Part shown: positions 33,691 through 42,655 of the stretch, piece by piece | How the letters are laid out: the number at the start of each line of letters is the position of its first letter | How positions within the stretch are numbered: the stretch's first letter is position 1 | Assembly (NCBI RefSeq): GCF_900141905.1 | Contig: NZ_FQZF01000005.1 | Coordinates: 139,792 to 203,791 of the forward strand | Direction: 5' to 3' | DNA from: Muricoccus roseus | Lineage (GTDB): Bacteria > Pseudomonadota > Alphaproteobacteria > Acetobacterales > Acetobacteraceae | Length of the DNA: 64,000 bases | Program-made: the position numbers and the translations under genes | Notes under the pieces: model-generated | Database searches by the model: none | Told to the model about the DNA's origin: nothing | What the model saw: only the letters and a program-made list of their open reading frames with translations

Positions 33691-34689
33691 ATGACGCCTC
33701 GCCCCATCACGCGCCGCGGCGCCCTGCTGGCCCTTCCCGCGCTGGCCACCCCCCTGGTGGCCCGCGCCCAGGGCGTCGGCGGGGCGGCCGGCTATCCGTC
33801 CCGTTCCATCCGGATGGTGGTTCCCTTCCCGGCCGGTGGCGCGACGGATCTGACGGCGCGGGTGGTGTGCGAGCGCTTGGCGACGCTGCTGGGCCAGCCC
33901 GTGGTGATCGACAACCGGCCCGGCGCGGGCGGGAATATCGGCACGGAGATGGTCGCGAAGGCGGATCCGGATGGCTACACGCTGCTGACCTGCACGATCG
34001 GCACGGCGAGCATCAACCAGTTCCTCTACACGCGGCTGGCCTATGACCCGGCGAAGGACCTAACCAGCATCGCCCTGGTGAACGAGGTGGCGAACGTGAT
34101 CGCGGTGGGGGCCAGTTCGCCCTTCCGCACGCTGCAGGACCTGCTGGCCGCGGCCAAGGCGAAGCCGGGGGACCTGAACTACGGCACGCCGGGCAACGGC
34201 ACCTCCGGGCATCTCTGCGGCGAGTACCTGAAGAGCAAGACGGGGGTGAACCTCACCCATATCCCCTATCGCGGCACCTCGCAGATCGTCCCGGACCTGC
34301 TGGGCGGGCGGCTGGACCTCGCGGTGGACAACCTGCCGGGCTACCTGCCGCACATCAGGGAGGGGCGGCTGCGGGCGCTGGCCGTGACCTCGGCCAACCG
34401 CTGGTTCTCCCTGCCGGAGGTGCCGACGGTGAAGGAGGCAGGGGTTCCGGAGTTCGAGGCGGTGGCCTGGTTCGGCTTCCAGGCGCCGGCGCGGGTGCCG
34501 CGGCCGATCGTGGAGAAGCTTGCGGGGCTGGTGAGGCAGATCGTGGCGGAGCCGGCCGTGACGGAGCGGCTGCGCGAGATCGGCAGCGACCCGAAGCCGC
34601 TCGGCCCGGCGGAATTCGACCGGTATATCGGCGCCGAGAACGACAAGTGGCGTGAGGTTGTGAAGGCCGCTGGGGCGAAGCTGGATTAG
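33691..34689 (+). CDS. Bug-family (TctC) periplasmic binding protein, second copy
   Basis: The 332-residue paralogue of its upstream neighbour starts with a signal peptide (TRRGALLALPALATPLVARA) and the Bug motifs PSRSIRMVVPFPAGGATDLT, IDNRPGAGGNIGTEMVAKA, YGTPGNGTSGHLCGEYLK and HIPYRGTSQIVPDLLGGR. The two genes are about half identical by eye and only 5 bases apart, so they probably arose by duplication and are co-transcribed. The start has no clear ribosome-binding site and may depend on coupling to the upstream gene. The ligand is not predictable. Confidence 0.93.
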   Translation: MTPRPITRRGALLALPALATPLVARAQGVGGAAGYPSRSIRMVVPFPAGGATDLTARVVCERLATLLGQPVVIDNRPGAGGNIGTEMVAKADPDGYTLLTCTIGTASINQFLYTRLAYDPAKDLTSIALVNEVANVIAVGASSPFRTLQDLLAAAKAKPGDLNYGTPGNGTSGHLCGEYLKSKTGVNLTHIPYRGTSQIVPDLLGGRLDLAVDNLPGYLPHIREGRLRALAVTSANRWFSLPEVPTVKEAGVPEFEAVAWFGFQAPARVPRPIVEKLAGLVRQIVAEPAVTERLREIGSDPKPLGPAEFDRYIGAENDKWREVVKAAGAKLD

Positions 34690-34710
34690 GTTCTGGGTTG
34701 TCGGTTTGTC

Positions 34711-34940
34711 CCGGGGAGAGGAAGAAGGAATTCTTCCTCTCCCCGGACCCCTTACCTTCTTCTTTTTCTCCGAGTTGGAGTCATCCGGCTGACGGTGCGC
34801 CTGAGGTCCATGACCTCAGGCGCCTGCAAGCGCAGGATCAATCCCGTTCAACCCGAGACCCCTTCGATCAGGGTATCCACGGCAGTCCGATGGGGTTCCA
34901 GGGGCCTCAGGCCCTTGGCGGGTTGAGGGCGGAGCCCTCA
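34711..34940. repeat. Dispersed hairpin element, type A copy 2
   Basis: It lies between the convergent Bug and GST genes. Shared parts are the 16-bp hairpin with GGAA tetraloop (34711-34746), GCCTGAGGTC-CAT-GACCTCAGGC (34799-34821), the stretch GACCCCTTCGATCAGGGTAT continuing through GGCAGTCCGATGGGGTTCC, GGGCC-TCA-GGCCC (34902-34914) and TGAGGGC-GGA-GCCCTCA (34924-34940). The last hairpin includes the GST stop codon. Confidence 0.9.
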
Positions 34941-35603
34941 GAACTCCGCCTCCACCTCCAGTTCATGGATGGGCGGTTCCGGTTCTTCCTGGGCGGCGGC
35001 GGCCCATTCGGCCATGGGCGCCCATTCCATGATGGTGCGGGCGTAGGCGGTGCAGGCGCGTTCGAGCTTCACGTCATAGGTGAGGAAGCGGCTCACCACG
35101 GGGGCGTACATGGCGTCCGCGATGCTCGGGCGTTCCCCGAAGAGCCAGGGGCCGCCCCAGTGGCCGAGGCTGTCCTGCCAGATCTGCAGGACGCGATCGA
35201 TATCGGCGCGGGGGCCGGACCAGATGCGAAAGCCCGGGCGGCGGGCCCGCAGGTTCATCGGCAGGGAGGCGCGGAGGGCCTGGAAGCCGGAATGCATCTC
35301 GCCGGAGATGGAGCGGCAGCGAGCGCGGGCCGTCTTCTCGGCGGGGAGCATGCCGGCCTCGGGGCGGATTTCGTTCAGGTATTCGGCGATGGCGATCGTG
35401 TCCCAGACGCGGAGCCCGTCATGCAGGAGGCAGGGGATGCGGATGGAGGAGGCCTGGAGGAGGAGTTCCGCCCGGGCGGCGGGGTCGTCCAGGTCCACCG
35501 TTTCCACCGTGAAGTCGATCCCGGCCAGCCGCGCCAGGAGGAAGCCGCGCAGCGACCAGGAGGAGTAGTTCCGGCTGCTGATAAGGAGCCTGGCCTGTTC
35601 CAT
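34938..35603 (-). CDS. Glutathione S-transferase family protein (YfcF-like)
   Basis: The 221-residue protein has an N-terminal thioredoxin-like domain starting LLISSRNYSSWSLRGFLLAR, with the SxxSWS active-site pattern of the YfcF/zeta-like bacterial GSTs. The glutathione-binding loop follows (SSIRIPCLLHDGLRVWDTIAI), then an all-helical C-terminal domain including SIADAMYAPVVSRFLTY. Substrate unknown. The 3' end is embedded in the dispersed hairpin element. Confidence 0.9.
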   Translation of the reverse strand: MEQARLLISSRNYSSWSLRGFLLARLAGIDFTVETVDLDDPAARAELLLQASSIRIPCLLHDGLRVWDTIAIAEYLNEIRPEAGMLPAEKTARARCRSISGEMHSGFQALRASLPMNLRARRPGFRIWSGPRADIDRVLQIWQDSLGHWGGPWLFGERPSIADAMYAPVVSRFLTYDVKLERACTAYARTIMEWAPMAEWAAAAQEEPEPPIHELEVEAEF

Positions 35604-35833
35604 CGCGTGGTTTTTCCTCCTGCTGGCGCCGGCGCTTGCCGGGCGCGCCGTTTGCAGCCATGCCAGAACCGTTCCAGCCCCGCCTTGCGCCAGCGCAAGG
35701 CGCGGGGGGCCGGCGCGGGCCTTCGGCGTTGACCCGGCGGGGCGGAGCCACCACCATACGAAACCGTGAGCAAACCCGAGATGCTGCCCAGCCGTTCAAG
35801 GACCATGCGCCTGACCCCGACGCCCTACATGGC

Positions 35834-37063
35834 ATGATCTACCAGCTCTGGCAGGCGCAGCAGGATTTCCAGTTCCCCATGCGGGCGCTGGCCGAGACCA
35901 CCGGCCGGATGCTGCGGCAGTGGGAGCCTGTGACGGCGGCCATGCCGCTGGCGGCACCCTTCATCCGGAGTGCCAGCGCGGCCATGGAGCTGATCGCCCA
36001 TGCGCGCACCACCCATACCCGCCCCGCCTATGCCTTCACCACGGTGCAGGTGGGCAACCGTGAGGTGGAGGTCACGGAGGAGGTGGTGGACGAGACCCCC
36101 TTCGGAACGCTGCTGCGCTTCGCGAAGGACACGCCGGTGCAGCAGCCGCGGGTGCTGGTGGTGGCGCCCATGTCCGGCCATTTCTCCACCCTGCTGCGGG
36201 GCACGGTGGAGGTGCTGCTGGCGGATCATGATGTCTACATCACGGACTGGGTGAATGCCCGGGACATCCCGCTTTCGGCCGGGACCTTCGGCTTCGACGA
36301 CTTCACGGACCACATCATCCGCTTCCTGGAGGTGATGGGGCCGGGCAGCCATGTGCTGGCGGTGTGCCAGCCCGCCCCGGCGACGCTGGCGGCGGTGGCG
36401 GTGATGGCGGAGGCGCGGAACCGCTGCGTGCCGGCGACCATGACGCTGATGGCGGGGCCGATCGACACCCGGATCAGTCCGACCCAGGTGAATGAGCTGG
36501 CAAATTCCAAGCCCATCGGCTGGTTCGAGCGCAACCTGATCGGCACCGTGCCGGCGCGCTATGCGGGGGCCGGGCGGCGGGTCTACCCCGGCGCGATCCA
36601 GTTGCAGGCCTTCATGTCCATGAACCTGGACCGGCACATGAAGGCGCACAGGACGCAGTTCGAGAACATCGTCTCCGGCAAGCTGGAGGCGGCGGCCGCG
36701 CACCGGCGGTTCTATGACGAGTATTTCGCGGTGATGGACCTGCCGGCGGAATACTACCTCGAGACCGTGCAGCGCGTGTTCCAGGACCACGACCTGCCGC
36801 GCGGCGTGCTGATGCACCGGGGCCGCCCGGTACGGCCGGAGGCGATCCGGCGGACAGCGCTGCTGACGGTTGAGGGCGAGCGGGACGATATCTGCGCGAT
36901 CGGGCAGACCATGGCGGCGCTGGACCTGTGCCCGAACATCCCGCTGGCGATGCGGCACCACCACCTGCAGACCGGGGCCGGGCATTACGGGGTGTTCAGC
37001 GGTCGGCGCTGGGCGAATGAGGTGTATCCGAAGGTGCGCGCGATGATCGAGGCGCATTCCTGA
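35834..37063 (+). CDS. phaZ: Intracellular polyhydroxyalkanoate depolymerase
   Basis: PhaZ releases hydroxyacids from stored PHA granules. The 409-residue protein starts MIYQLWQAQQDFQFPMRALA, the usual intracellular PhaZ N-terminus. Its alpha/beta-hydrolase core has the lipase-box equivalent HVLAVCQPAPATLAAVAVM, with Cys in place of Ser as known for the PhaZ1 family. It also has the acid region LLTVEGERDDICAIGQT and the catalytic His in QTGAGHYGVFSGRRW. No signal peptide is present, which fits a cytosolic granule enzyme. The start lacks a clear ribosome-binding site. No phaC or phasin gene is nearby. Confidence 0.93.
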   Translation: MIYQLWQAQQDFQFPMRALAETTGRMLRQWEPVTAAMPLAAPFIRSASAAMELIAHARTTHTRPAYAFTTVQVGNREVEVTEEVVDETPFGTLLRFAKDTPVQQPRVLVVAPMSGHFSTLLRGTVEVLLADHDVYITDWVNARDIPLSAGTFGFDDFTDHIIRFLEVMGPGSHVLAVCQPAPATLAAVAVMAEARNRCVPATMTLMAGPIDTRISPTQVNELANSKPIGWFERNLIGTVPARYAGAGRRVYPGAIQLQAFMSMNLDRHMKAHRTQFENIVSGKLEAAAAHRRFYDEYFAVMDLPAEYYLETVQRVFQDHDLPRGVLMHRGRPVRPEAIRRTALLTVEGERDDICAIGQTMAALDLCPNIPLAMRHHHLQTGAGHYGVFSGRRWANEVYPKVRAMIEAHS

Positions 37064-37130
37064 GGCTGCGGCCCCGCCGGCCTTCCCGGCGTCTGCCTGC
37101 TCAGGGTCGGGCGGGGGGGGTGACGGCGCC

Positions 37131-38756
37131 TCAGGAAGGGGCCGTGTTGCGCCGGGCGAGGCGCTGGCCGGCGATATAGCCCCAGGTCATGTTCGGGCCG
37201 ATCGTCGTGCCGGTGCCGACATTGCGCGTGCCGATCGGGTTGGCCATGGCCAGCCCGGCGGCGAAGAGGCCGGGGATGACGCTGCCATCCGGCCGCAGCA
37301 CCTCGGCATGCTCGTTGGTCCGGGCGCCGCCCTTGGTGCCGAGTATGGAGCGGCTGAAGGGCATGGCCAGGAAGGGCGCTTCCAGGATGGGCCTGATACC
37401 CGCCCGCCGCCGCTTGTCCCCGGCCGAGGCGGCGTCGGCCCGTGCCGGCCGGCCGAAATCCTCGTCCCGCCCGGCGGCCGCGAAGGCGTTGAAGCGGGCG
37501 ACGCTGGCCTCCAGCGCCGCCGCCGGCACGCCGATTTGCCCGGCGAGGGTCGCGAGGTCATCCGCCCGGCGCATCCAGGCCGGATCCGCCCGGCTGGCCC
37601 AGCGCACCGGCGGCACGTCCCGGAGCATCCGGGCATCCGTGATGACCCAGGCCGGGAGGTGCACGGGCTCGCCGGTCGCCGGGTCGCGCCGGTCCAGGAC
37701 CTCGCCGAGGTTGAAGGTCAGCTCGTTGACGAAGCGCGACCCGTGGCGGTCCACCAGCATGGCATGGGGCTCGGTGTGGAAGGGCACGGGCTGGGCGAGC
37801 ACCCGCCCCTCGTAGCGCACGGGCACGGCGGGGGTGATGGTTGCCTGGTCCATATGGGCCAGCGCCGCGCCGGCGGTGGCCGCCATGCGCTGGCCATCGC
37901 CCTCATTCGCGGCGGGGCTGCCGCGCAGGTCGAGCGGCCCGGGGAAGTGGCGCGCCATCCGCGCCGCGTCCCATTCGAAGCCGCCCGTCGCGATCACGAC
38001 GCCGGCCCGGGCGGACCAGGCTTCCCGCTGGCCCTGGTGCTCCACCACCGCGCCGGTCACGGCGCCCATGCTGTCCTGCGTCAGCTCCAGGGCGCGCGCG
38101 TTCAGCAGCAGCTTCACCCCGGCGTCGAGGCAGCCGCGCAGCAGGCCCGTGACCAGCGCCGTCCCCTTGCCGCGCGCGTTGGTCAGCAGCCGCCAGAGGA
38201 GCCTTGGCCCGAGCTCCAGGGCGGTGCGGTAGGGCTTGTGGTAGAGGTCCCTCGTCACCGCCTCGTGATAGGTGAAGATCTCGGGGATGGTGGATCGGCG
38301 GATGCGGAAGGCGAAGCGCCCCGCGCGCCAGCGGCTGAGCGGCAAGGGCGAGAGCATCCGCCCCCGTGGCTTGGCGCCGGGCAGGTCGCGCAGCGGGTCG
38401 GGCTCCGGGGTGAGGGCGAAGCGGAGCGGCGTCTCCTCCTCGACCAAGCGGAGCATTTCCGGCGCGGCGCGGGTGAAGGCGCCCCACAGCGCGTCCTCGG
38501 CTGCCGCCCAGCCGGCCGGGGCGGCGGCGCGGATATAGGCCAAGGCCTCCTCCGGGCTGTCCTCGATGCCGGCGGCGGCGGCGTGGTGGTTGGCCGGTAC
38601 CCAGGTGCCCGCGCCGGACATGGCGGAGGTGCCGCCGAGCCGCCCGGTCTTCTCCAGCACCGTGACGGAGAGGCCGCGCCGGGCGGCCGTGAGCGCCGCG
38701 ACCAGCCCCGCGGCGCCGGAGCCGAGCACGAGAACATCGGTCGCATGGTCCGTCAT
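37131..38756 (-). CDS. FAD-dependent dehydrogenase of the KstD/fumarate reductase family
   Basis: The 541-residue flavoprotein has the N-terminal FAD motif VLVLGSGAAGLVAALTAARR, the GGTSAMSGAGTWVPANHH loop, the second FAD motif GVVIATGGFEWD, and a C-terminal PIGTRNVGTGTTIGPNMTWG segment. These match 3-oxosteroid 1-dehydrogenases and related succinate dehydrogenase-like flavoproteins. No signal peptide is present. It is the last gene of the ThDP enzyme-Bug-duplicated protein group, 63 bases after its neighbour. The substrate is unknown; steroid chemistry is not supported by the neighbourhood. Confidence 0.88.
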   Translation of the reverse strand: MTDHATDVLVLGSGAAGLVAALTAARRGLSVTVLEKTGRLGGTSAMSGAGTWVPANHHAAAAGIEDSPEEALAYIRAAAPAGWAAAEDALWGAFTRAAPEMLRLVEEETPLRFALTPEPDPLRDLPGAKPRGRMLSPLPLSRWRAGRFAFRIRRSTIPEIFTYHEAVTRDLYHKPYRTALELGPRLLWRLLTNARGKGTALVTGLLRGCLDAGVKLLLNARALELTQDSMGAVTGAVVEHQGQREAWSARAGVVIATGGFEWDAARMARHFPGPLDLRGSPAANEGDGQRMAATAGAALAHMDQATITPAVPVRYEGRVLAQPVPFHTEPHAMLVDRHGSRFVNELTFNLGEVLDRRDPATGEPVHLPAWVITDARMLRDVPPVRWASRADPAWMRRADDLATLAGQIGVPAAALEASVARFNAFAAAGRDEDFGRPARADAASAGDKRRRAGIRPILEAPFLAMPFSRSILGTKGGARTNEHAEVLRPDGSVIPGLFAAGLAMANPIGTRNVGTGTTIGPNMTWGYIAGQRLARRNTAPS

Positions 38757-38819
38757 GGGGGGCCCGCCTGGGGTGATGACGCCGCCCCCTTGGCACCGGA
38801 AGGGCGCGCGCGCCAGCGG

Positions 38820-39629
38820 TCAGTCCCGGGCGATGCGTGCGACGGCCTCCGCGGCCGTCATGCCTTCCGACACGCCGAAACGGCGGGCCGGCGCGTTGGC
38901 GCGGCTCACGATTCCATCCCCGAAGGTGGAGCGGGCATCGCCGATGCGGGCGCTCTCCGCCGAGACGGTCAGCCCCGCGATCCCGGCGGCCTCCAGGGCC
39001 GGCAGGCGGGACACCCCGGCCTCATCCTTGCCGATGCCCGCATCGTTGTAGACGGCGGCGCGCACCGCCGCGCTCACCGCGCTGCCGCGCCCGCCGAGCA
39101 GGCCGCCATGGCTGCCCGTGACGACGACCGCCCCGGCGTCCCCGGGCTGGACGAGGCTGTTGGAATCCACCCCGATCACCGGTACCCGCGCGCCGGGTAT
39201 GGCGATGGGGAAGCGCGCCTCCGCCATGGGCGGGCGGGACAGGGGGCCGGGCGCGGGGGCGCCGCGCAGCAGCCGCTGCGCCTCCGCCATCCCGAGCCCC
39301 GGCGCGAGACCGAGGCGCATGGCCGCGCCATTCACCCGGCTCAGCACGCCGCAGGCGAGAAGGTCCTGCCCATCCCCGATCCGCGCGGAGAGGTGGGAGG
39401 CCGCACCCGCCGGAATGCCGAGTTCATCGAGCAGGGCGAGGCCGGCGACCCCGGCCCCTTCCCGTCCGATCCCGGCATCGCTGACGATGACCGCCGCCAC
39501 CCCGGCCTTGGCGGCGAGATGACCGACATAGATCCCGCCATGGGAGGCCGCGACGCAGACGCGGCCCCGGCAGGAGGAATCGAGCTTCGTCGCGCTGTCG
39601 AAGACCAGCGCGCCCGCGTCATCCCCCAT
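38820..39629 (-). CDS. Internally duplicated protein of unknown function
   Basis: The 269-residue soluble protein consists of two related halves joined by a Pro/Ala-rich linker. Half 1 (about residues 22-120) has ASHGG, VSDAGIG, SARIGD and VLSRVN; half 2 (about 164-266) has GSHGG, YNDAGIG, SARIGD and IVSRAN at matching spacing. About 40% of aligned residues are identical by eye. I do not recognise a named domain. The conserved His, Asp, Arg and Asn suggest an enzyme. The ATG at 39629 lies 5 bases after the Bug gene stop; earlier starts would overlap it. It sits in an IclR-linked operon with a ThDP enzyme and a Bug receptor. Confidence 0.85.
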   Translation of the reverse strand: MGDDAGALVFDSATKLDSSCRGRVCVAASHGGIYVGHLAAKAGVAAVIVSDAGIGREGAGVAGLALLDELGIPAGAASHLSARIGDGQDLLACGVLSRVNGAAMRLGLAPGLGMAEAQRLLRGAPAPGPLSRPPMAEARFPIAIPGARVPVIGVDSNSLVQPGDAGAVVVTGSHGGLLGGRGSAVSAAVRAAVYNDAGIGKDEAGVSRLPALEAAGIAGLTVSAESARIGDARSTFGDGIVSRANAPARRFGVSEGMTAAEAVARIARD

Positions 39630-39634
39630 CGGGG

Positions 39635-40621
39635 CTATTCGACCCGGATGCCCGCATCCTGCACCAGCCGTTCCCATTTGGCGGTTTCGGCGGCGATGAA
39701 GCGGCCGGCCATCTCGGGGTTCCGCTCCTCAGGCGGCGGCACCTCCACGCCCAGGCCGGCCAGGCGCGCCTGGACGCCCTCATCGGCCAGGGCCGACCAG
39801 ATGGCGGCCGAGATGGCCGAGACGACCGGGGCTGGCGTGCCGGCGGGGGCCAGCACGGCGTTCCATGTCGTCGCCTCGAAGCCGGGCACCGTCTCGGCCA
39901 CGGTGGGGAGGTCCGGCAGGGCGGAGGAGCGGCGCGCGCCCGTCGTTGCGATGCCGCGCAGCGCGCCGCCGCGCACCTGGGCCGCGCCGGTCGCGACGCT
40001 GTCCATCACCAGCGCCACGCGGCCGGCCAGGAGGTCCGCCACGGCCGGCGCGGTGCCGCGATAGGGGATGTGCTCCGCCCGCACGCCCGTCATGCCCTTC
40101 AGCAGCTCCACCCCGAGATGAGAGGAGCCGCCGGCGCCGCTGCTGCCATAGGCGTGCTGGCCGGAGCGCAGGAACTGCAGCAGCCCGGGCATGTCGCGCA
40201 CGGGGCTTTCGGGCGGCACCATGATGACCTGCGGCACCACGCCGATCAGCGCCACGGGCGCGAAATCCGCGCCAGGGTCGAAGGTGAGGCGCGAGCCGTG
40301 CAGCGCGCGGTGGACGGCATGGACCACCGTGGTGAAGAGCAGGGCGCTGCCATCCTTCGGCGCGCGGGCGATGTTCTCCGTGCCCGGCAGGGCGCCGCCG
40401 CCCGCGCGGTTCTCCACCACCACGCGCTGCGGCAGGGCGTTGGAGAGGCGTTCGGCCAGGATCCGCGCCACCGCGTCGGTCGGGCCGCCGGCGGCATAGG
40501 GGACCACCAGCCGCACCGGCCGGTCCGGCCAGGCGGGGGCCTGGGCAGAGGCGGTTAGGGCGAAGGCGGGGGCAAGGCCTGCGGCGGCCATTCCGGCCAG
40601 CAGGGCACGGCGAGCGATCAT
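39635..40621 (-). CDS. Bug-family (TctC) periplasmic binding protein of the ThDP operon
   Basis: The 328-residue protein has a twin-arginine-like start (MIARRALLAGMAAAGLAPAF) with signal peptide, then PDRPVRLVVPYAAGGPTDAV, VENRAGGGALPGTENIARA, YGSSGAGGSSHLGVELLKG and HIPYRGTAPAVADLLAGRV, all standard for Bug receptors. It lies 40 bases downstream of the ThDP enzyme gene and 5 bases upstream of the duplicated protein, so it probably delivers the substrate of this operon. No TctA/TctB membrane subunits are nearby. Confidence 0.93.
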   Translation of the reverse strand: MIARRALLAGMAAAGLAPAFALTASAQAPAWPDRPVRLVVPYAAGGPTDAVARILAERLSNALPQRVVVENRAGGGALPGTENIARAPKDGSALLFTTVVHAVHRALHGSRLTFDPGADFAPVALIGVVPQVIMVPPESPVRDMPGLLQFLRSGQHAYGSSGAGGSSHLGVELLKGMTGVRAEHIPYRGTAPAVADLLAGRVALVMDSVATGAAQVRGGALRGIATTGARRSSALPDLPTVAETVPGFEATTWNAVLAPAGTPAPVVSAISAAIWSALADEGVQARLAGLGVEVPPPEERNPEMAGRFIAAETAKWERLVQDAGIRVE

Positions 40622-40661
40622 GACGTTCCTCCTCTTTTGCTTTTCGTGCGTCGAAGCGGGA

Positions 40662-42425
40662 TCAGGCGATGCGGTCGCCCTTGCGGATGACGGCGGCGCG
40701 GTTGTCCACGCCGGGCAGCATCTTCGCGGGGTCGCGCGTCACGATGACGTCGAGCACCACCGGGCCCTTGGTCGCGATCGCCTGGCGCAGCGCGCCTTCC
40801 ACCGCCTCGGGATCCTCCACGCGGATGCCGGTGCAGCCGAAGGCCTGGGCGATGGCGGCGAAATCCATCTCCTTCAGGTCGGAGGCGTGATAATTGCCCG
40901 CGCCATAGACGAGGTGCTGCAGCGCCTTCACATAGCCGGAGGCGGCGTTGTTCACGACGACGATGGTGATATCGAGATCGAGCCGCTTCGCCGTCTCCAG
41001 GTCGCCCAGAACCATGCAGAAGCCGCTGTCGCCGGTCATGGCGACGACGGGGCGCCCGGGCGCCGCGAGCGCCGCGCCCATCGCGCCCGGCAGGCCGTAG
41101 CCGATGGAGGCGAAGCCGCGATCCGGCACGAAGCCGCGGCCCGCGCGCTTGGTGTCGAAGAGCAGGCCGCCCCAATGCGCGGCGAAGCCGCCATCGGCGA
41201 CGAGGATGCCGTCCTCCGGCAGGACCGTGTTGATGGCGGTCAGGAGGCGGGCGACGTTGATCGGCCGCTCGGTGGAGTGCAGCCGCTCCGCCACGCCCTC
41301 ACGCCACTCGGCCATGCGCGCGGAGACCTGCGCGGCATAGCCGGCGTGGCGGGCCTTCATCTCGGCCGCGCGCGCGCCGAGCGCGGCGTGCAGGTCCTCG
41401 ATGCCGAGCTTCGCATCGCCCCAGAGCAGGACATCGGCGCGCGTCGTGCGGCCGAACTCCTCCGCCACGATGTCGAGATGGATGATCGTCTTGCCCGGCG
41501 CCGGCACGGTGTAGCGCTTGGTCGCGATCTCGCCGAGCTTGCAGCCGACGACGAGGATGACGTCCGCCTCCTCGATCAGCCGGTTCGCGATGCGGTCGTA
41601 GCGGCCGAACAGCCCGGCGCTCAACGGATCGACGCAGGGAATGGCGCCCTTGCCCGTCAGCGTATGCGCGACAGGAATGTCGATGGCGCGCGCGAAGGCC
41701 GTCAGCGCATCCGCCGCGCCGGAGATGTGCACGCCGCCACCCGCGAGGATGATCGGGCGCGCCGCCTTCGCCAGCAGATCCGCCGCGCGCGCCACCGCCG
41801 CGCCATCCGGCCGGCAGCGCAGCGCGGGCGCCGCCTCATTCGCCGGATCCACCTCGAACTCCTCCGCCGGGAAGGCGTGGGTGGCGTGCATCAGGTCCTC
41901 GGGCAGGTCCACGACGACGGGGCCCGGCCGGCCAGTGGTGGCGACCGCGAAGGCGCGGCGCATCATCTCGGGGATGCGGTGGATGGCCTCGACCCGGATC
42001 AGCTCCTTGCAGACGGGGCGCAGCAGATCGACCTGCCGGCACTCCTGCGTCATGTTCTTCCAGGCGTGGTCGCGATGCGTGTCGCCGACGACGCAGACCA
42101 TCGGCGTGCCGGCGTTCAGCGCCTCGGCCAGGCCGGTGACCAGGTTGGTGGCGCCCGGCCCGAGCGTCGCATCCGCCAGGCCGACGCGGCCGGAGACCTT
42201 CGCATAGGCATCGGCCACGAAGACGCCGGAGCGCTCGTCATTGATCAGGTGGTGCGGCATGCCGAAATGGCGCGCGGCCTCGTAGAAGGGCAGCAGCTGG
42301 AAGCCGCCCATGCCGAACATCGGGCCGCCGTTGAAGGCCCGGATCATGCGGGCCACCGCCTCGCCGCCCTGCATCTCGAGCACGGAGTTCACGGGGGCCG
42401 CGCTGTCGCGGATCGAATCGGGCAT
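40662..42425 (-). CDS. Thiamine diphosphate-dependent enzyme, acetolactate synthase-like
   Basis: The 587-residue protein has the three-domain POX/AHAS layout. The N-terminal PYR domain carries the catalytic Glu in LINDERSGVFVADAYAKVSG and the segment LGPGATNLVTGLAEALN. The middle domain has ARPIILAGGGVHISGAADAL. The C-terminal PP domain has the ThDP motif GDSGFCMVLGDLETA, ending near VVVNNAASGY. The GDG motif reads GDS, so Mg-ThDP binding may differ slightly. Substrate is unknown; a 2-oxoacid decarboxylase or carboligase is likely. It is first in the operon and is divergent from the IclR gene. Confidence 0.9.
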   Translation of the reverse strand: MPDSIRDSAAPVNSVLEMQGGEAVARMIRAFNGGPMFGMGGFQLLPFYEAARHFGMPHHLINDERSGVFVADAYAKVSGRVGLADATLGPGATNLVTGLAEALNAGTPMVCVVGDTHRDHAWKNMTQECRQVDLLRPVCKELIRVEAIHRIPEMMRRAFAVATTGRPGPVVVDLPEDLMHATHAFPAEEFEVDPANEAAPALRCRPDGAAVARAADLLAKAARPIILAGGGVHISGAADALTAFARAIDIPVAHTLTGKGAIPCVDPLSAGLFGRYDRIANRLIEEADVILVVGCKLGEIATKRYTVPAPGKTIIHLDIVAEEFGRTTRADVLLWGDAKLGIEDLHAALGARAAEMKARHAGYAAQVSARMAEWREGVAERLHSTERPINVARLLTAINTVLPEDGILVADGGFAAHWGGLLFDTKRAGRGFVPDRGFASIGYGLPGAMGAALAAPGRPVVAMTGDSGFCMVLGDLETAKRLDLDITIVVVNNAASGYVKALQHLVYGAGNYHASDLKEMDFAAIAQAFGCTGIRVEDPEAVEGALRQAIATKGPVVLDVIVTRDPAKMLPGVDNRAAVIRKGDRIA

Positions 42426-42531
42426 GGACGCTTTCCTCGGTGGTCTTTCGCGCGAAGGGCCCGGTGGCCGGGCGGGTGCCGGCTGGGCCGGGCGCCGATT
42501 CCTGCCGGACGGGCCTGTCCGTCGCGTTATT

Positions 42532-42560
42532 CCATTGGGTGGGATTGTTGTTCCCAATGG
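42532..42560. promoter_or_regulatory. Candidate IclR operator between the ThDP operon and iclR-like gene
   Basis: A perfect 8-bp inverted repeat CCATTGGG-N13-CCCAATGG lies in the 230-bp divergent intergenic region, about 110 bases from each start. It is an obvious AT-richer dyad in GC-rich DNA. IclR proteins bind such palindromes upstream of the operons they control. Confidence 0.55.
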
Positions 42561-42655
42561 GTGGACGTTACGCAGCGCTCCCTGGATCGTCAACCGGTTT
42601 GCCCGGCCGGCGGCGCGGGCCCATAATCGGTTCTATCAGTTTGGATTTCAGAGAG

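Noticed and set aside
38787-38801. TGGCAC-N5-GGGC plus-strand sigma-54-like sequence
   Set aside because: No plus-strand gene follows; the neighbouring genes are both on the minus strand.
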